Assembly: GCF_021390935.1 (NCBI RefSeq)
Contig: NZ_JAJPUI010000005.1
Location: forward strand, 62,001-126,000
From: Streptomyces sp. CC228A
GTDB taxonomy: Bacteria > Actinomycetota > Actinomycetes > Streptomycetales > Streptomycetaceae
Length of the DNA: 64,000 bases
Direction of reading: 5' to 3'
Under the pieces are notes generated by a model, which was not told the origin of the DNA, did no database searches, and saw only the letters and a list, made by a program, of their open reading frames with translations. Positions 14,504 to 23,166 of this stretch are shown here, piece by piece. Both the position numbers and the translations under genes were made by a program. Each line of letters starts with the position of its first letter. Position 1 is the stretch's first letter.

Positions 14504-15857
14504 GGCCCGAGCGTACGCGACGGCGGTGATCGTGCATCGCAGCCGCGTACACGTCGGCCGTGGCGGACGCCGCCCGGTCCCAGCCGAAGCAGCGGGCGTG
14601 GCGGGCCGCCGCCTCTCCCAGGCGGGCGGTGAGGGCCGGCTCGTCCACGAAGCGGCGCAGTACGCGCGCGTAGCCGGCCGGGTCGTGCCCCTGCACCAGG
14701 TAGCCCGTCTCGCCGTCCCGGACCGCCACCGGCAGCCCGCCGACGGCCGCCGCCACGACCGGGGTGCCCGTGGCCTGCGCCTCCACGGCGACCAGACCGA
14801 AGGACTCGCTGTGCGACGGCATGACCAGCACGCTGGCCGCGCGGAACCAGTCCGCGAGCTGCGGCTGCGCGACCGGCGGGTGGAAGCGCACCACGTCCGC
14901 GATGCCCAGGGACGCGGCCAGCTTCTGGAGGCCCTCCGGCTTGGCGAGGCCGCTGCCGCTGGGCCCGCCGACGACGGGGACCACCATGCGGGAGCGCAGG
15001 CCCGGGTCCTCCTCCAGGAGGCGGGCCGCCGCGCGGAGCAGCACGTCCGGCGCCTTCAGCGGCTGGATGCGGCCCGCGAAGACCGGGATGAAGGCGTCCT
15101 GCGGCAGGCCCAGGCGGCGGCGGGCCGCCGCCCGCCCGTCGGCGGGGCGGAAGCGGTCGAGGTTCACACCCGGGTGCACCACCGCCACGCGCGCGGGGTC
15201 GGCGTCGTAGTGGTGGACCAGCTCCCCGGCCTCGCCCTCGGTGTTGGCGATGAGCCGGTCGGACGCCTGGACGATCCGGGTCTCGCCGATCACCCGGGAC
15301 GCCGGCTCCGGGGTGTCGCCGGCCGCGAGCGCGGCGTTCTTGACCTTGGCCATGGTGTGCATGGCGTGCACGAGCGGCGTACGCCAGCGGTCGGCGGCCA
15401 GCCAGCCGACGTGGCCGCTGAGCCAGTAGTGCGAGTGGACGAGGTCGTAGTGGCCGGGGCGGTGCACGGCCCACGCGCGCATCACCTCGTGGGTGAAGGC
15501 GCACAGCTGGGCCGGCAGGTCCTCCTTGTTGAGCCCTTCGTACGGCCCGGCCTCGACGTGGCGTACGAGCACGCCCGGCGCGAGCTCCACGGCCGGCGGC
15601 AGGCCGCCCGCGGTGGCGCGGGTGAAGATCTCCACCTCGACGTCGATGGCGGCGAGACGTTTCGCCAGTTCGACGATGTAGACGTTCATGCCCCCCGCGT
15701 CGCCCGTGCCGGGCTGGTGCAGCGGCGACGTGTGGACGCTGAGCATGGCGACCCGGCGGGGGGCGCGGTAGCCGCGCTGCACCCTGGGGGGACCGGGCGG
15801 CCGGAGCCGGGGCGGCGGTACCAGGGTGCCGGCGAGCCGGGACACGTACTGGCTCAC
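14496..15857 (-). CDS. mshA: D-inositol-3-phosphate glycosyltransferase (mycothiol synthesis)
   Basis: 453 residues. GTG 15857 is preferred because GGAAGGA lies 8 nt upstream. GT-B glycosyltransferase of family GT4: N-terminal S-V-H-T-S-P and G-D-A-G-G-M-N-V-Y loop, C-terminal F-A-G-R-I-Q-P-L-K and the E-S-F-G-L-V-A-V-E-A motif. It joins GlcNAc from UDP-GlcNAc to inositol-3-phosphate, the first step of mycothiol synthesis in the cytoplasm. The last enzyme, mshD, is at 58579-59520. Confidence 0.95.
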   Translation of the reverse strand: MSQYVSRLAGTLVPPPRLRPPGPPRVQRGYRAPRRVAMLSVHTSPLHQPGTGDAGGMNVYIVELAKRLAAIDVEVEIFTRATAGGLPPAVELAPGVLVRHVEAGPYEGLNKEDLPAQLCAFTHEVMRAWAVHRPGHYDLVHSHYWLSGHVGWLAADRWRTPLVHAMHTMAKVKNAALAAGDTPEPASRVIGETRIVQASDRLIANTEGEAGELVHHYDADPARVAVVHPGVNLDRFRPADGRAAARRRLGLPQDAFIPVFAGRIQPLKAPDVLLRAAARLLEEDPGLRSRMVVPVVGGPSGSGLAKPEGLQKLAASLGIADVVRFHPPVAQPQLADWFRAASVLVMPSHSESFGLVAVEAQATGTPVVAAAVGGLPVAVRDGETGYLVQGHDPAGYARVLRRFVDEPALTARLGEAAARHARCFGWDRAASATADVYAAAMHDHRRRVRSGHG

Positions 15858-16286
15858 GTCGTCGGTCCTTCCGCTCGGGAGCAGGTCGGTCGCGGGGCAG
15901 GGCACAGCAACGGAGAGGGTGGACGGCGGTGTCCGTGCTCCTCTCCGTAGGGGGGAGAACACCGCGGCGGCCCCTTTCATTTCCGCTTTGCCAATTCATT
16001 ACGGGACCTGCCGTCCGCCGGGCGGGCGGCGGGCGGGCGGCGGGCGGGCGGGGGCTGCCGGTGGGCGACCGGTGGGTGACCGTGAGAGTGCCGGTGGGGG
16101 TGCCGCTTCCGTGCGGCCGGACGGCCGGGCGACGGCCTGGGGCGCCGACGCCTGGCCCGGGCGGCAGGGAGGCCCCACGGTGCGGGCGGGCGGGAGGTGC
16201 CCCGGTGGAGACGGGCAGGCGGCCCGGGACGGGGGCCGCAGGGAGGCCCCGCGGAAGGGGCAGGCGGGTCGCTTAGGCTCGTGGGC
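15858..16286. other. Divergent intergenic region, mshA / methyltransferase
   Basis: 429 nt. It contains runs of GGGCGGGCGG (16018-16055) and, at 16274-16279, a TAGGCT box placed 7 nt before the methyltransferase ATG. Both genes' promoters should lie here. I see no coding frame worth calling. Confidence 0.5.
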
Positions 16287-17063
16287 ATGGTTCCGCGCAG
16301 TTCCCGTTCCGCCGGCGGCCGGCCCGTCGGCGCCGCCACCCGCGGGACCACCAACCCCAACCGGCTGCGCCGCATGGACCGGTGGATCGCCTCCGCGCAC
16401 GGCCCGGCCCTGCGGCGCGCCGCCGACGCGCCCGTCGCGGTGGACCTCGGGTACGGGGCCGCTCCCTGGACCGCCGTGGAGCTGCTGGCGAGGCTGCGGC
16501 GGGACGCCGACCCGCGGGCGCGCGTCGTGGGCGTCGAGATCGACCCGGAGCGGGTCGCCGCCGCCCTGCCGTACGCCCGCGAAGGGCTCACGTTCGTCCA
16601 CGGGGGTTTCGAGGTGCCGGTCGCCGGCCAGGTCGACCTGATCCGGGCGGCGAACGTGCTGCGCCAGTACGAGGAGGACCAGGTGCCCGCCGTGTGGGCG
16701 CGGCTCCGCGCGCGCCTCGCGCCCGGCGGGCTGCTGGTGGAGGGCACGTGCGACGAGATCGGCCGCCGCCACGTGTGGGTCGCCCTGGACCGCGAGGGGC
16801 CGCGCACCGTGACGTTCGCCACCCGGCTGGGTTCGCTGGAGCGGCCGTCGGACCTGGCGGAGCGGCTGCCGAAGGCACTGATCCACCGCAACGTCCCCGG
16901 GGAGCCGGTCCACGCGTTCCTGCGGGACGCCGACCGGGCCTGGGCGGCGGCCGCGCCGTACGCCTCGCTGGGGGCGCGGCAGCGGTGGATCGCCACGGCG
17001 GCGGCGCTGGCGGCCGACTGGCCGCTGGTGGACGGGCGGCGGCGGGTGCGGCAGGGGAGCTGA
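16287..17063 (+). CDS. SAM-dependent methyltransferase, class I
   Basis: 258 residues. The ATG is set by a TAGGCT box 7 nt upstream (leaderless). A Rossmann SAM-binding motif is visible: V-D-L-G-Y-G-A-A-P at about 51-59, then G-V-E-I-D at the end of strand 2 and A-A-N-V-L-R. A Gly-rich L-A-P-G-G-L-L-V-E-G-T follows at strand 5. Substrate unknown. Divergent from mshA; conserved in this position in Streptomyces. Confidence 0.75.
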   Translation: MVPRSSRSAGGRPVGAATRGTTNPNRLRRMDRWIASAHGPALRRAADAPVAVDLGYGAAPWTAVELLARLRRDADPRARVVGVEIDPERVAAALPYAREGLTFVHGGFEVPVAGQVDLIRAANVLRQYEEDQVPAVWARLRARLAPGGLLVEGTCDEIGRRHVWVALDREGPRTVTFATRLGSLERPSDLAERLPKALIHRNVPGEPVHAFLRDADRAWAAAAPYASLGARQRWIATAAALAADWPLVDGRRRVRQGS

Positions 17064-17223
17064 CGGTGCGGTGGGAGGCGGTGGCCCCGCGGGGCTGGGC
17101 GGCGGGTCCGTTGTCGTAGGCGCCTGTTACTTTCGCTGGTGACATGGCACGATCGCCGGGGAGCCTACGTTACTGACGGTAAGTCAGATCGGAGCGGCTG
17201 GTCGCTGCCAGGAGGGGGAGCCT

Positions 17224-18309
17224 GTGAACCGACGTCACCGTCGCGCCGCCGCCGCGGCCACCGCGGTGTGCGCCCTGACCGTGCTCGCGGCCTTGGTCCC
17301 GGCCGCGGCCGCGCACGCGGCGCCCGTGCCCGCGCCCAGCCGTTCCGGCGCCGCGGAGCAGCCGCGGCAGCCGGAGCGGAGCCTGGAGCAGGTGCGGACC
17401 CAGATCGAGGACCTGTACCGGCAGGCCGCCGCGGCCACGGACGCGTACAACCTCGCCGAGGAGCGGGCCGAGAAGCAGTCCGCCGAGGTGGCGCGGCTGT
17501 CGCAGGCTATCGTGGCGGGCCAGGCCCGGATCGAGCAGCTGAGGCAGCGGGCCGGCGCGGCGGCCCGCGCCCAGTACCGCAACGGCGGCATACCGGACGA
17601 GGCCAGGCTCGTGCTCACCGACGACCCGCAGCTGTTCCTGGACGGCGCCGGCCGTCTCGTCCAGGGGCTGAAGGCCACGCGTGACCTGCTGGCCGAGCTG
17701 GAGCAGCGGCAGACGGACCTCCAGACGTACACGCACGACGCCGGCACCGAGTGGAACCGGCTGGAGCAGCACCGGGCGGCCCAGGAGAAGGCCAGGAAGC
17801 GCATCCAGGAGAAGATCGCCGCCGCGGAGAAGCTGGAGTCCCGGCTGGAGGCCGAGGAGCGCAAGCGGCTGCGCGAGCTGGAGCGGCAGGCGCAGCAGCG
17901 GTCGCAGACGGCCTGGCTGGACTCCGGTGTCCTGAAGGACATCGACCGGGCGGCCGGGCCGCAGGGCCGGAAGGCCATCGCGTTCGCGACGGCGCAGACC
18001 GGCAAGCCGTACGTGTGGGGCGCGGAGGGCCCGGACTCGTACGACTGCTCCGGACTGACGCAGAGCGCGTGGGCCGCGGCGGGCCGGGCGATACCGCGGA
18101 CGTCTCAGGAGCAGTGGCGGCTGCTGCCGCGCGTCGCGGTCCGGGACATGCGCCCGGGCGACCTGATCATCTACTACGCGGACGCGACGCACGTGGCGAT
18201 GTACATAGGCGACGGACTGATGGTCCACGCCCCGCGGCCGGGCCGTGACGTGACGGTGGCGGGCGCGGGCTCGATGCCAATCCTCGGAGTCGTACGCCCG
18301 GACATGTAG
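17224..18309 (+). CDS. Secreted NlpC/P60 peptidoglycan hydrolase with coiled coil
   Basis: 361 residues, GTG 17224 after GGAGGGGGAG. Signal peptide in residues 1-33 (R-R-H-R-R then an Ala/Val core, A-H-A-A cleavage). Residues 50-240 are a long coiled coil of heptads, as in RipA- and PcsB-type hydrolases. The C-terminal NlpC/P60 domain has catalytic Cys in Y-D-C-S-G-L (~273) and His in A-T-H-V-A-M-Y. It likely cleaves stem peptides of the wall during growth or division. A TTAC-N5-GTAA inverted repeat at about 17170 could be an operator. Confidence 0.88.
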   Translation: MNRRHRRAAAAATAVCALTVLAALVPAAAAHAAPVPAPSRSGAAEQPRQPERSLEQVRTQIEDLYRQAAAATDAYNLAEERAEKQSAEVARLSQAIVAGQARIEQLRQRAGAAARAQYRNGGIPDEARLVLTDDPQLFLDGAGRLVQGLKATRDLLAELEQRQTDLQTYTHDAGTEWNRLEQHRAAQEKARKRIQEKIAAAEKLESRLEAEERKRLRELERQAQQRSQTAWLDSGVLKDIDRAAGPQGRKAIAFATAQTGKPYVWGAEGPDSYDCSGLTQSAWAAAGRAIPRTSQEQWRLLPRVAVRDMRPGDLIIYYADATHVAMYIGDGLMVHAPRPGRDVTVAGAGSMPILGVVRPDM

Positions 18310-18323
18310 GCGCAGCCACGGGC

Positions 18324-18346
18324 CCACCGGCCGGTCCGGCCGGTGG
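18324..18346. terminator. Hairpin terminator
   Basis: 9-bp perfect stem with a 5-nt loop, 14 nt after the NlpC/P60 stop codon. Confidence 0.6.
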
Positions 18347-18430
18347 TCGACCCACCGCGCGCGCGGGGCCGGGCGGGCCGTGGCGGAGCGGCGAAAGGGC
18401 GGGACGCGGGCGCAGACGCGGGGTACCGCA

Positions 18431-18650
18431 CAGGGGCAGCGGCAAGCGGCGAGGCGCCGTAAGCGGGCGCCGGACACAGGGCACCGCCCAGGGGCAGCGG
18501 CAAGCGGCGAGGCGCCGTAAGCGGGCGCTGGACACAGGGCGCCGCACAGGGCAGCCGCGCGCCGCGAGGGGCCCGACGCGGGCACAGGCTCGGGCCCCCG
18601 ACACCAGGGCTGCGCAGGGGCAGCCGCAGGCGGCGAGGAGCCGTGTCCGG
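18431..18650. repeat. Imperfect ~58-bp tandem repeats in a gene-free gap
   Basis: Units begin with CAGGGGCAGC or CAGGGCAGCC at 18431, 18489, 18547 and 18615. The first two are nearly identical over 58 bp; the third and fourth are diverged and the last is offset by 68. The whole 614-nt gap (18310-18923) has no credible gene. The repeat family is not one I recognise. Confidence 0.65.
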
Positions 18651-18923
18651 CCGCGGGGCACGGGGGGTTCGCGCCTGGGCGTCGCGGCGGGTGAGGGGAA
18701 GGGCCGGGCGGGGTGGCGGGCCATACCGTACGGAGCGGGGTCCGAAGCGTGATGTTCGTCATGGAGCCCTGCCCAACTACCTCCCCCTTGTGGGGCATAT
18801 GCCATCCCCTCTTCGGTGATCACCATTCCGTTCGAGCCCCGGGTGCCGCTATGGTCCGGACCGGCGGGGCGTCGACCTGGCGCTCCGGCCGCACCCTCGG
18901 GGGGAGGGAAGGAAGCCTTACCG

Positions 18924-20162
18924 ATGCCCGTACCCGCGCCCGTGCCCGCACAGCGACAGAGGGTGCACCCGATCGACGTGTCAAGCGGTGACCTCACCCT
19001 GCTGGTGATCGAGGACGACCCTGCGGGCACGTTCACCGTCCCCGAGCTGGTCGACGCGGCCGGCAGCCGGGTGCGGATCCGCACGGCCAGGAACCTCACC
19101 GAGGCCGAGCGGCTGCTCACGGACGACGTGCACTGCGTCCTGCTCGACCTGGACCTGGCGGCGGACGCCCGCCGCGAGGGCGACGACCCGCTGGAACCGC
19201 TGCACCGCATCCTCCGGCTCGCACCCCGGCACCCGGTCCTGGCGCTGGCCACCTCCGAGCGGGCCGAGCTGGCGGCGGAGGCGGTCCGGGCCGGGGCGCA
19301 GGACCGGCTGTTCCGGGAGGAGCTGGACGGGCCGCTGCTGAGCCGCGCCATCCGGTACGCGGTGGAGCGCAAGCGCGCCGACTCGGTCCAGGTGAAGCTC
19401 GCCGAGTCGCGGCTGCGGGCCCAGGAGAACGCCCGCCTTGAGCGGGGACTGCTGCCGACACCGCTGCTGGAGGGTTCGGACCTGCGGTTCGCCGCCCGCT
19501 ACCGGCCCGGCCGCTCGCGCGCCCTGCTCGGCGGCGACTTCTACGACACCGTCCGCACACCCGACGGCACGGTCCACGCCATGATCGGCGACGTGTGCGG
19601 GCACGGCCCCGACGAGGCGGCGCTCGGCGTGGAGCTGCGCATCGCGTGGCGGGCGCTGACGTTCGCGGGGCTGTGCGGCGACGAGCTCCTGTCGACGCTG
19701 CAGCGGGTGCTGGAGCACGAGCGGGAGAGCGAGGAGATCTTCGCGACGCTCTGCACCGTGGACATCGCGCCGGACGGCCGCCGGGCCGGACTGTGCCTCG
19801 CCGGGCACCCCGCGCCCCTCGTCGCCCGGCCGGGACTGGGCCCGCGGCTCCTGCCGAACGACGACGGAGGCCCGGCGCTGGGCCTGCTGCCGCACGCCCG
19901 CTGGCCGCGCCGCCAGGTGGAGTTGGGCGGGACGTGGAGCCTGATGATGTACACGGACGGGCTGATCGAGGGCCGGTCGGCGGGCCCGGGGTCGCCGAGG
20001 CTCGGCCAGGACGGCATGCTCGCGATGGTGGAGTCGCTGCTGACCGGCGGCCTGCGCGGCGAGGAGCTGCTGGAGGCGGCCGTGGCGGAGGTGCGGGACC
20101 TGAACGGCGGCGAGCTCACGGACGACGTGGCGGTCCTGCTGCTGGACCGGCAAGGCCGCTGA
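18924..20162 (+). CDS. Receiver domain fused to a PP2C/SpoIIE phosphatase
   Basis: 412 residues; ATG 18924 follows GGAGGGAAGGAAG. Residues 25-155 are a response-regulator receiver with acidic E-D-D and the phospho-acceptor region L-L-D-L-D-L. A short helical linker follows. Residues 190-410 are a PP2C-type Ser/Thr phosphatase, with G-G-D-F-Y-D and G-D-V-C-G-H-G metal-binding motifs and D-D-V-A-V-L-L near the end. Related RsbU/RsbP-like proteins dephosphorylate anti-sigma antagonists, so a role in a partner-switching stress pathway is inferred. No partner kinase lies nearby. Confidence 0.88.
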   Translation: MPVPAPVPAQRQRVHPIDVSSGDLTLLVIEDDPAGTFTVPELVDAAGSRVRIRTARNLTEAERLLTDDVHCVLLDLDLAADARREGDDPLEPLHRILRLAPRHPVLALATSERAELAAEAVRAGAQDRLFREELDGPLLSRAIRYAVERKRADSVQVKLAESRLRAQENARLERGLLPTPLLEGSDLRFAARYRPGRSRALLGGDFYDTVRTPDGTVHAMIGDVCGHGPDEAALGVELRIAWRALTFAGLCGDELLSTLQRVLEHERESEEIFATLCTVDIAPDGRRAGLCLAGHPAPLVARPGLGPRLLPNDDGGPALGLLPHARWPRRQVELGGTWSLMMYTDGLIEGRSAGPGSPRLGQDGMLAMVESLLTGGLRGEELLEAAVAEVRDLNGGELTDDVAVLLLDRQGR

Positions 20163-20558
20163 GGGCCGCGCTGCCCGGGGTAAGGGACTCGGAGTCACGC
20201 TCGCGCAACGGACGACGCGGCACACCCCGGAGCGACGGGCTGCGATGCGGCACGCCCCGCAGCGACGGGCGGCTGCGACGCGCGACACCGGCAAACCAAC
20301 TGCGGCAAACGAACTGCGGCAAGCGGCAGCGAGCAACGGGCAGCGACGCGCAGCGCAAGGCAGCGACGCACGGCACAAAGCAGCGCCCCCACCGCGCGGC
20401 GCGGGGAACGGCGCTTGCAGCACGGCCCGTGCGACGCCCCGCGGCGCCACCAGGCCGCAGGCACAACGGATCATGACGCCCGGACCGGGCAGCGACCCGC
20501 ACCGCGCGGCGCGGGCGGCGGTCCCTGGCACGCAGCGCAACCGAGCCGCACGCGCAAC
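20163..20558. other. Gene-free region of short degenerate repeats
   Basis: About 400 nt rich in GCAGCGACG, GCGGCACG and CAACTGCGGCAAAC-type units (20230-20350). Open frames here are repetitive and lack start sites. No function is evident. Confidence 0.5.
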
Positions 20559-20590
20559 GGCCCGGGCCGCCCGTCGGGGCGGCCCGGGCC
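20559..20590. terminator. Strong hairpin terminator
   Basis: 14-bp perfect GC stem with a 4-nt loop, 30 nt beyond the DUF2516 stop (minus strand) and also facing the phosphatase gene. Confidence 0.75.
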
Positions 20591-20619
20591 TCTGGGGCTG
20601 CGGGGTGCTCTCGGGGTGC

Positions 20620-20961
20620 TTACCGGCCGCCGTTGTAGGGACCGTACGGCCCGTCGCTGCTGGAACCGCGGCGACCGCGGCCGCCGCCACCGCCGGACAC
20701 CTGCTGGAGGGCCGGGCGGACGTCGACCAGGAAGACGATGGTGGCGATGAGGCCGGCGATCTGGAGGAACAGCATGGGCAGGAAGAGGTCCACCACGACC
20801 GTGATACCCAGGATGATCAGCCAGAACTGCTTGCTCTGCTTGTCGGCGGCCCGGTAGGCGTCTTCGCGTGCCACGACGGCGAAGACCAGCGCCACCACGG
20901 CCAGGACGAGCATGGCAAGGAACAGGAGTCCCATGAGGGAGTTGAATCCGGCCATCAGCAT
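20620..20961 (-). CDS. DUF2516 membrane protein
   Basis: 113 residues from ATG 20961, with AGGCGG at suitable distance; GTG 20968 and ATG 20953 are alternatives. Two long hydrophobic helices (about 8-33 and 46-82) and a short Gly/Arg/Ser/Tyr-rich tail. Family function unknown. It lies beside an HbhA-like gene and an HTH gene, the same trio as Rv0474-Rv0476 in Mycobacterium tuberculosis, so a shared envelope-related role is plausible. Confidence 0.75.
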   Translation of the reverse strand: MLMAGFNSLMGLLFLAMLVLAVVALVFAVVAREDAYRAADKQSKQFWLIILGITVVVDLFLPMLFLQIAGLIATIVFLVDVRPALQQVSGGGGGRGRRGSSSDGPYGPYNGGR

Positions 20962-21085
20962 GGTGAGCACCGCCTAGTGAAGTGGATGGAGCGCTTCGTA
21001 GTCACCGTACCCGTACAACGCTCCGGTCTCCGTGAATGTGCCCGGCCGGCCCCCGGAGCGGCGCCGACCGGGCTCCCTGCGGCAC

Positions 21086-21688
21086 CTACGCGTCGGTGGC
21101 GGGCGCGGACTTCCTGGTCGCGGTCCGGCGAGCCGGGGCCTTCTTCGGCGCGCCGGCCTCCGGCGCGGTGGCGTCGGTCTTGCACTCAGCCTCGGGGCCG
21201 GTCTTGGAGTCGGTCTTGGCAGCGGCCGCCGGCCCGGACTTCGTGCCGGCCGACGCCCCGGTCTTCGGCTCGGGGTCGGGCTCGACGGCGACGGCGATCT
21301 CGGTGATCTCCTCGGCGGCGTCGCCGCGCCACGTCCTCACGGCCTGCTCGCCGCGTTCGGCGACCTTCTCGTAGGTCTCGCGCGCCCTCACCGCGTACTC
21401 CGCGGCGACGCCCGCCCCGCGCAGCGCGAGGCCCTGGGCGGTCTCGCCCAGCTTCTTCAGGTCGGTGTCGAGGCCGCCCACGAGCTCGGCGACCTTCGTC
21501 TGGACGACCGTCTGGGCCTCCTTGGCCTGGGCGGTCACCTTCTGCTGCACGGCCTTGGGGTCGGTGGCGCGGACCTGCTCGATGCGGGCCGGGGCCTCCG
21601 CGGCGATCCTGCGCGCCTGCTGCACGGCGAGATCGGCCGTTCCGGCGGCGAAGTACAGGGGGGTGCGCAGCTCGTCGATGATGGCCAT
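21086..21688 (-). CDS. HbhA-like heparin-binding-haemagglutinin homologue
   Basis: 200 residues; ATG 21688 has GGAGGAA upstream. Residues 1-125 are helical with heptads, as in the mycobacterial HBHA coiled coil. The last ~65 residues are Lys/Pro/Ala-rich (for example K-K-A-P-A-R-R), like the cationic tail that lets HBHA bind sulphated sugars. In a soil actinomycete an adhesin role is not established; links to lipid bodies or the membrane have been proposed for the family. Neighbours match the mycobacterial locus. Confidence 0.75.
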   Translation of the reverse strand: MAIIDELRTPLYFAAGTADLAVQQARRIAAEAPARIEQVRATDPKAVQQKVTAQAKEAQTVVQTKVAELVGGLDTDLKKLGETAQGLALRGAGVAAEYAVRARETYEKVAERGEQAVRTWRGDAAEEITEIAVAVEPDPEPKTGASAGTKSGPAAAAKTDSKTGPEAECKTDATAPEAGAPKKAPARRTATRKSAPATDA

Positions 21689-21716
21689 GGGGTTGGGTTC
21701 CTCCCGTGTAGCGCGG

Positions 21717-22127
21717 TCAGCGTTCGGTCGTTCCTGCGCCTGCTCCGGCACCGCCGTCGCCCTCCGGCGCGGGGTGGGCGTCGAACCCGTTCTCCTTGCG
21801 GAAGGAGTCGTAGATCTGGAGCAGCACCTGCTTCTGCCGCTCGTTGATCGACGGATCGGCGAGGATGGCGGCCCGTGTCTCCACCTCCTCGCGGTCCCGC
21901 TCGTCGAGGATGCCGGCGCGCACGTACAGCGTCTCGGCGGAGATCCGCAGCGCCTTGGCGACCTGCTGGAGCACCTCCGCGCTCGGCTTGCGCAGCCCGC
22001 GCTCGATCTGGCTCAGGTACGGGTTCGACACTCCGGCCGCCTCGGCCAGCTGCCGCAGCGAGAGCTGCGCACTGCGCCGCTGCTCGCGGAGGAACTCGCC
22101 AAGACTGCCGACGTGGAGCGATGCCAT
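21717..22127 (-). CDS. Xre-type HTH regulator of the HbhA-like locus
   Basis: 136 residues from ATG 22127. Residues 8-65 form a clear Cro/C1 HTH (L-S-L-R-Q-L-A-E-A-A-G-V-S, then Y-L-S-Q-I-E-R-G). The C-terminal half is acidic and helical. It precedes the HbhA-like gene by 28 nt and corresponds by position to Rv0474. A palindrome 32 nt upstream (22159-22174) suggests autoregulation. Confidence 0.85.
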   Translation of the reverse strand: MASLHVGSLGEFLREQRRSAQLSLRQLAEAAGVSNPYLSQIERGLRKPSAEVLQQVAKALRISAETLYVRAGILDERDREEVETRAAILADPSINERQKQVLLQIYDSFRKENGFDAHPAPEGDGGAGAGAGTTER

Positions 22128-22158
22128 GCCCCGATGCTGCCCCATCCCGCTAACTATT

Positions 22159-22174
22159 GCAAGCATCTGCTTGC
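22159..22174. promoter_or_regulatory. Palindromic operator GCAAGCA-N2-TGCTTGC
   Basis: Perfect 7-bp arms upstream of the HTH gene, followed by a related GCATGCAA at 22181-22188. The position suits binding by the HTH protein to its own promoter. It is only 54 bp from the left end of the Tn7-like transposon. Confidence 0.6.
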
Positions 22175-22227
22175 AGCACAGCATGCAACAGCGGGAAGCC
22201 CGGCGGCGCCATCAGGGCCGGCTGACG

Positions 22228-22330
22228 TGTCTCGCTGAAGGTGAGCCAGTCTCGGTCCATGTGAACCATCTGGTCACACGTCTCAGTCAACCTTGGCCAT
22301 CTGTCGATCTGTCTCGCTCTTCCTGACCCG
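22228..22330. repeat. Left end with four putative TnsB-binding sites
   Basis: Sites starting with GTCTC followed by R/G/S-T lie at 22229, 22249, 22280 and 22311, each about 19 bp and three of them ending in a CC-containing block. Spacing is 20, 31 and 31 bp. The ladder of related sites at one end is typical of Tn7-like elements. Confidence 0.7.
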
Positions 22331-22389
22331 CCGCCGTAGCCGGATCCCTACCGTCGTCGTACCTGGTCGGCGGTTAGTGGGGGTGCCTG

Positions 22390-23166
22390 GTGGAGGCGGA
22401 GGACTTCTGGCTGGAGTACGCCGATGCCCGCGGCGAGTCACACGCCGGTCCGCTTGACGTGATGTGGCCTGTCCGGTTCGAGATGGCCAGGCAGGTGCGT
22501 GCGTTCCCGTCGTACAGGGGGCAGCGCAACTTCTCGGGCTGGTACTGGGCTGCGACCTGCGCCGAGCTGGTGGGCTACGAGTCGTGGGGGGAGCTCGGGC
22601 ACCTGATGAGGCTCGACGCCGAACCGGACGTGGTGGCGGTGGCCTCACAGCCGTTCCGGCTGTCCTGGCGGTACGGCGGACGGGGCCGGCGGATCAGGCA
22701 CACACCGGACTACTTCGTACGCCGCCGGGACGGCACTGCCATCGTGCTGGACGTGCGCCCGGACGAGCGGATCGAGCCCGGGGATGCGGCGAAGTTCACA
22801 GCGACGGCAGAGGCCTGCGCCCGGGTCGGCTGGGGCTACGAACGGGTCGGGGTTCTCGATCCGGTGTTGGCGGCGAATCTGCGGTGGCTGTCGGGCTACC
22901 GGCATCCCAGGGTTCGGCAGGAGCCGGTGGCAGGTGCTCTGCTGGCAGCGTTCAGCGAGCCACTGGGGCTGTTGGCCGGGGCTCGCGCGGTCGGGGATCC
23001 GCTCGCGGTGCTGCCGGTGCTCTACCACCTGCTCTGGCGCCGCGAGCTGACAGCGGAACTCCGGACCGAGCGCTTGTCAGCGGCGTCGCTGGTGCGGCCG
23101 GCGCCCGCAGCCGTGAGGGAGGTGGGCTGGGATGCCGACGCGTCCGCGGCTGCTGTCGCTGGGTGA
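22390..23166 (+). CDS. tnsA: TnsA-like endonuclease subunit
   Basis: 258 residues from GTG 22390. The nuclease core is visible at residues 35-135: Y-E-S-W-G-E-L with D-A-E-P-D-V-V-A, then H-T-P-D-Y-F-V and V-L-D-V-R-P. In TnsA the last motif usually ends in a Lys; here it is Arg, and the preceding acidic residue is Asp. The C-terminal half would contact TnsC. TnsA cuts the 5' strands so that the element moves by cut-and-paste. The 3' end overlaps tnsB by 35 nt. Confidence 0.78.
   Translation: MEAEDFWLEYADARGESHAGPLDVMWPVRFEMARQVRAFPSYRGQRNFSGWYWAATCAELVGYESWGELGHLMRLDAEPDVVAVASQPFRLSWRYGGRGRRIRHTPDYFVRRRDGTAIVLDVRPDERIEPGDAAKFTATAEACARVGWGYERVGVLDPVLAANLRWLSGYRHPRVRQEPVAGALLAAFSEPLGLLAGARAVGDPLAVLPVLYHLLWRRELTAELRTERLSAASLVRPAPAAVREVGWDADASAAAVAG

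Noticed and set aside
17064..17223. c-di-AMP (ydaO-type) riboswitch before the NlpC/P60 gene, as seen before some Streptomyces wall hydrolases
   Set aside because: The 160-nt leader is too short and I could not find the conserved stems.
18431..18650. CRISPR-like array
   Set aside because: Units are contiguous and degenerate without unique spacers, and no cas gene is in the window. The same applies to the repeats at 56145-56250 and 40905-41015.
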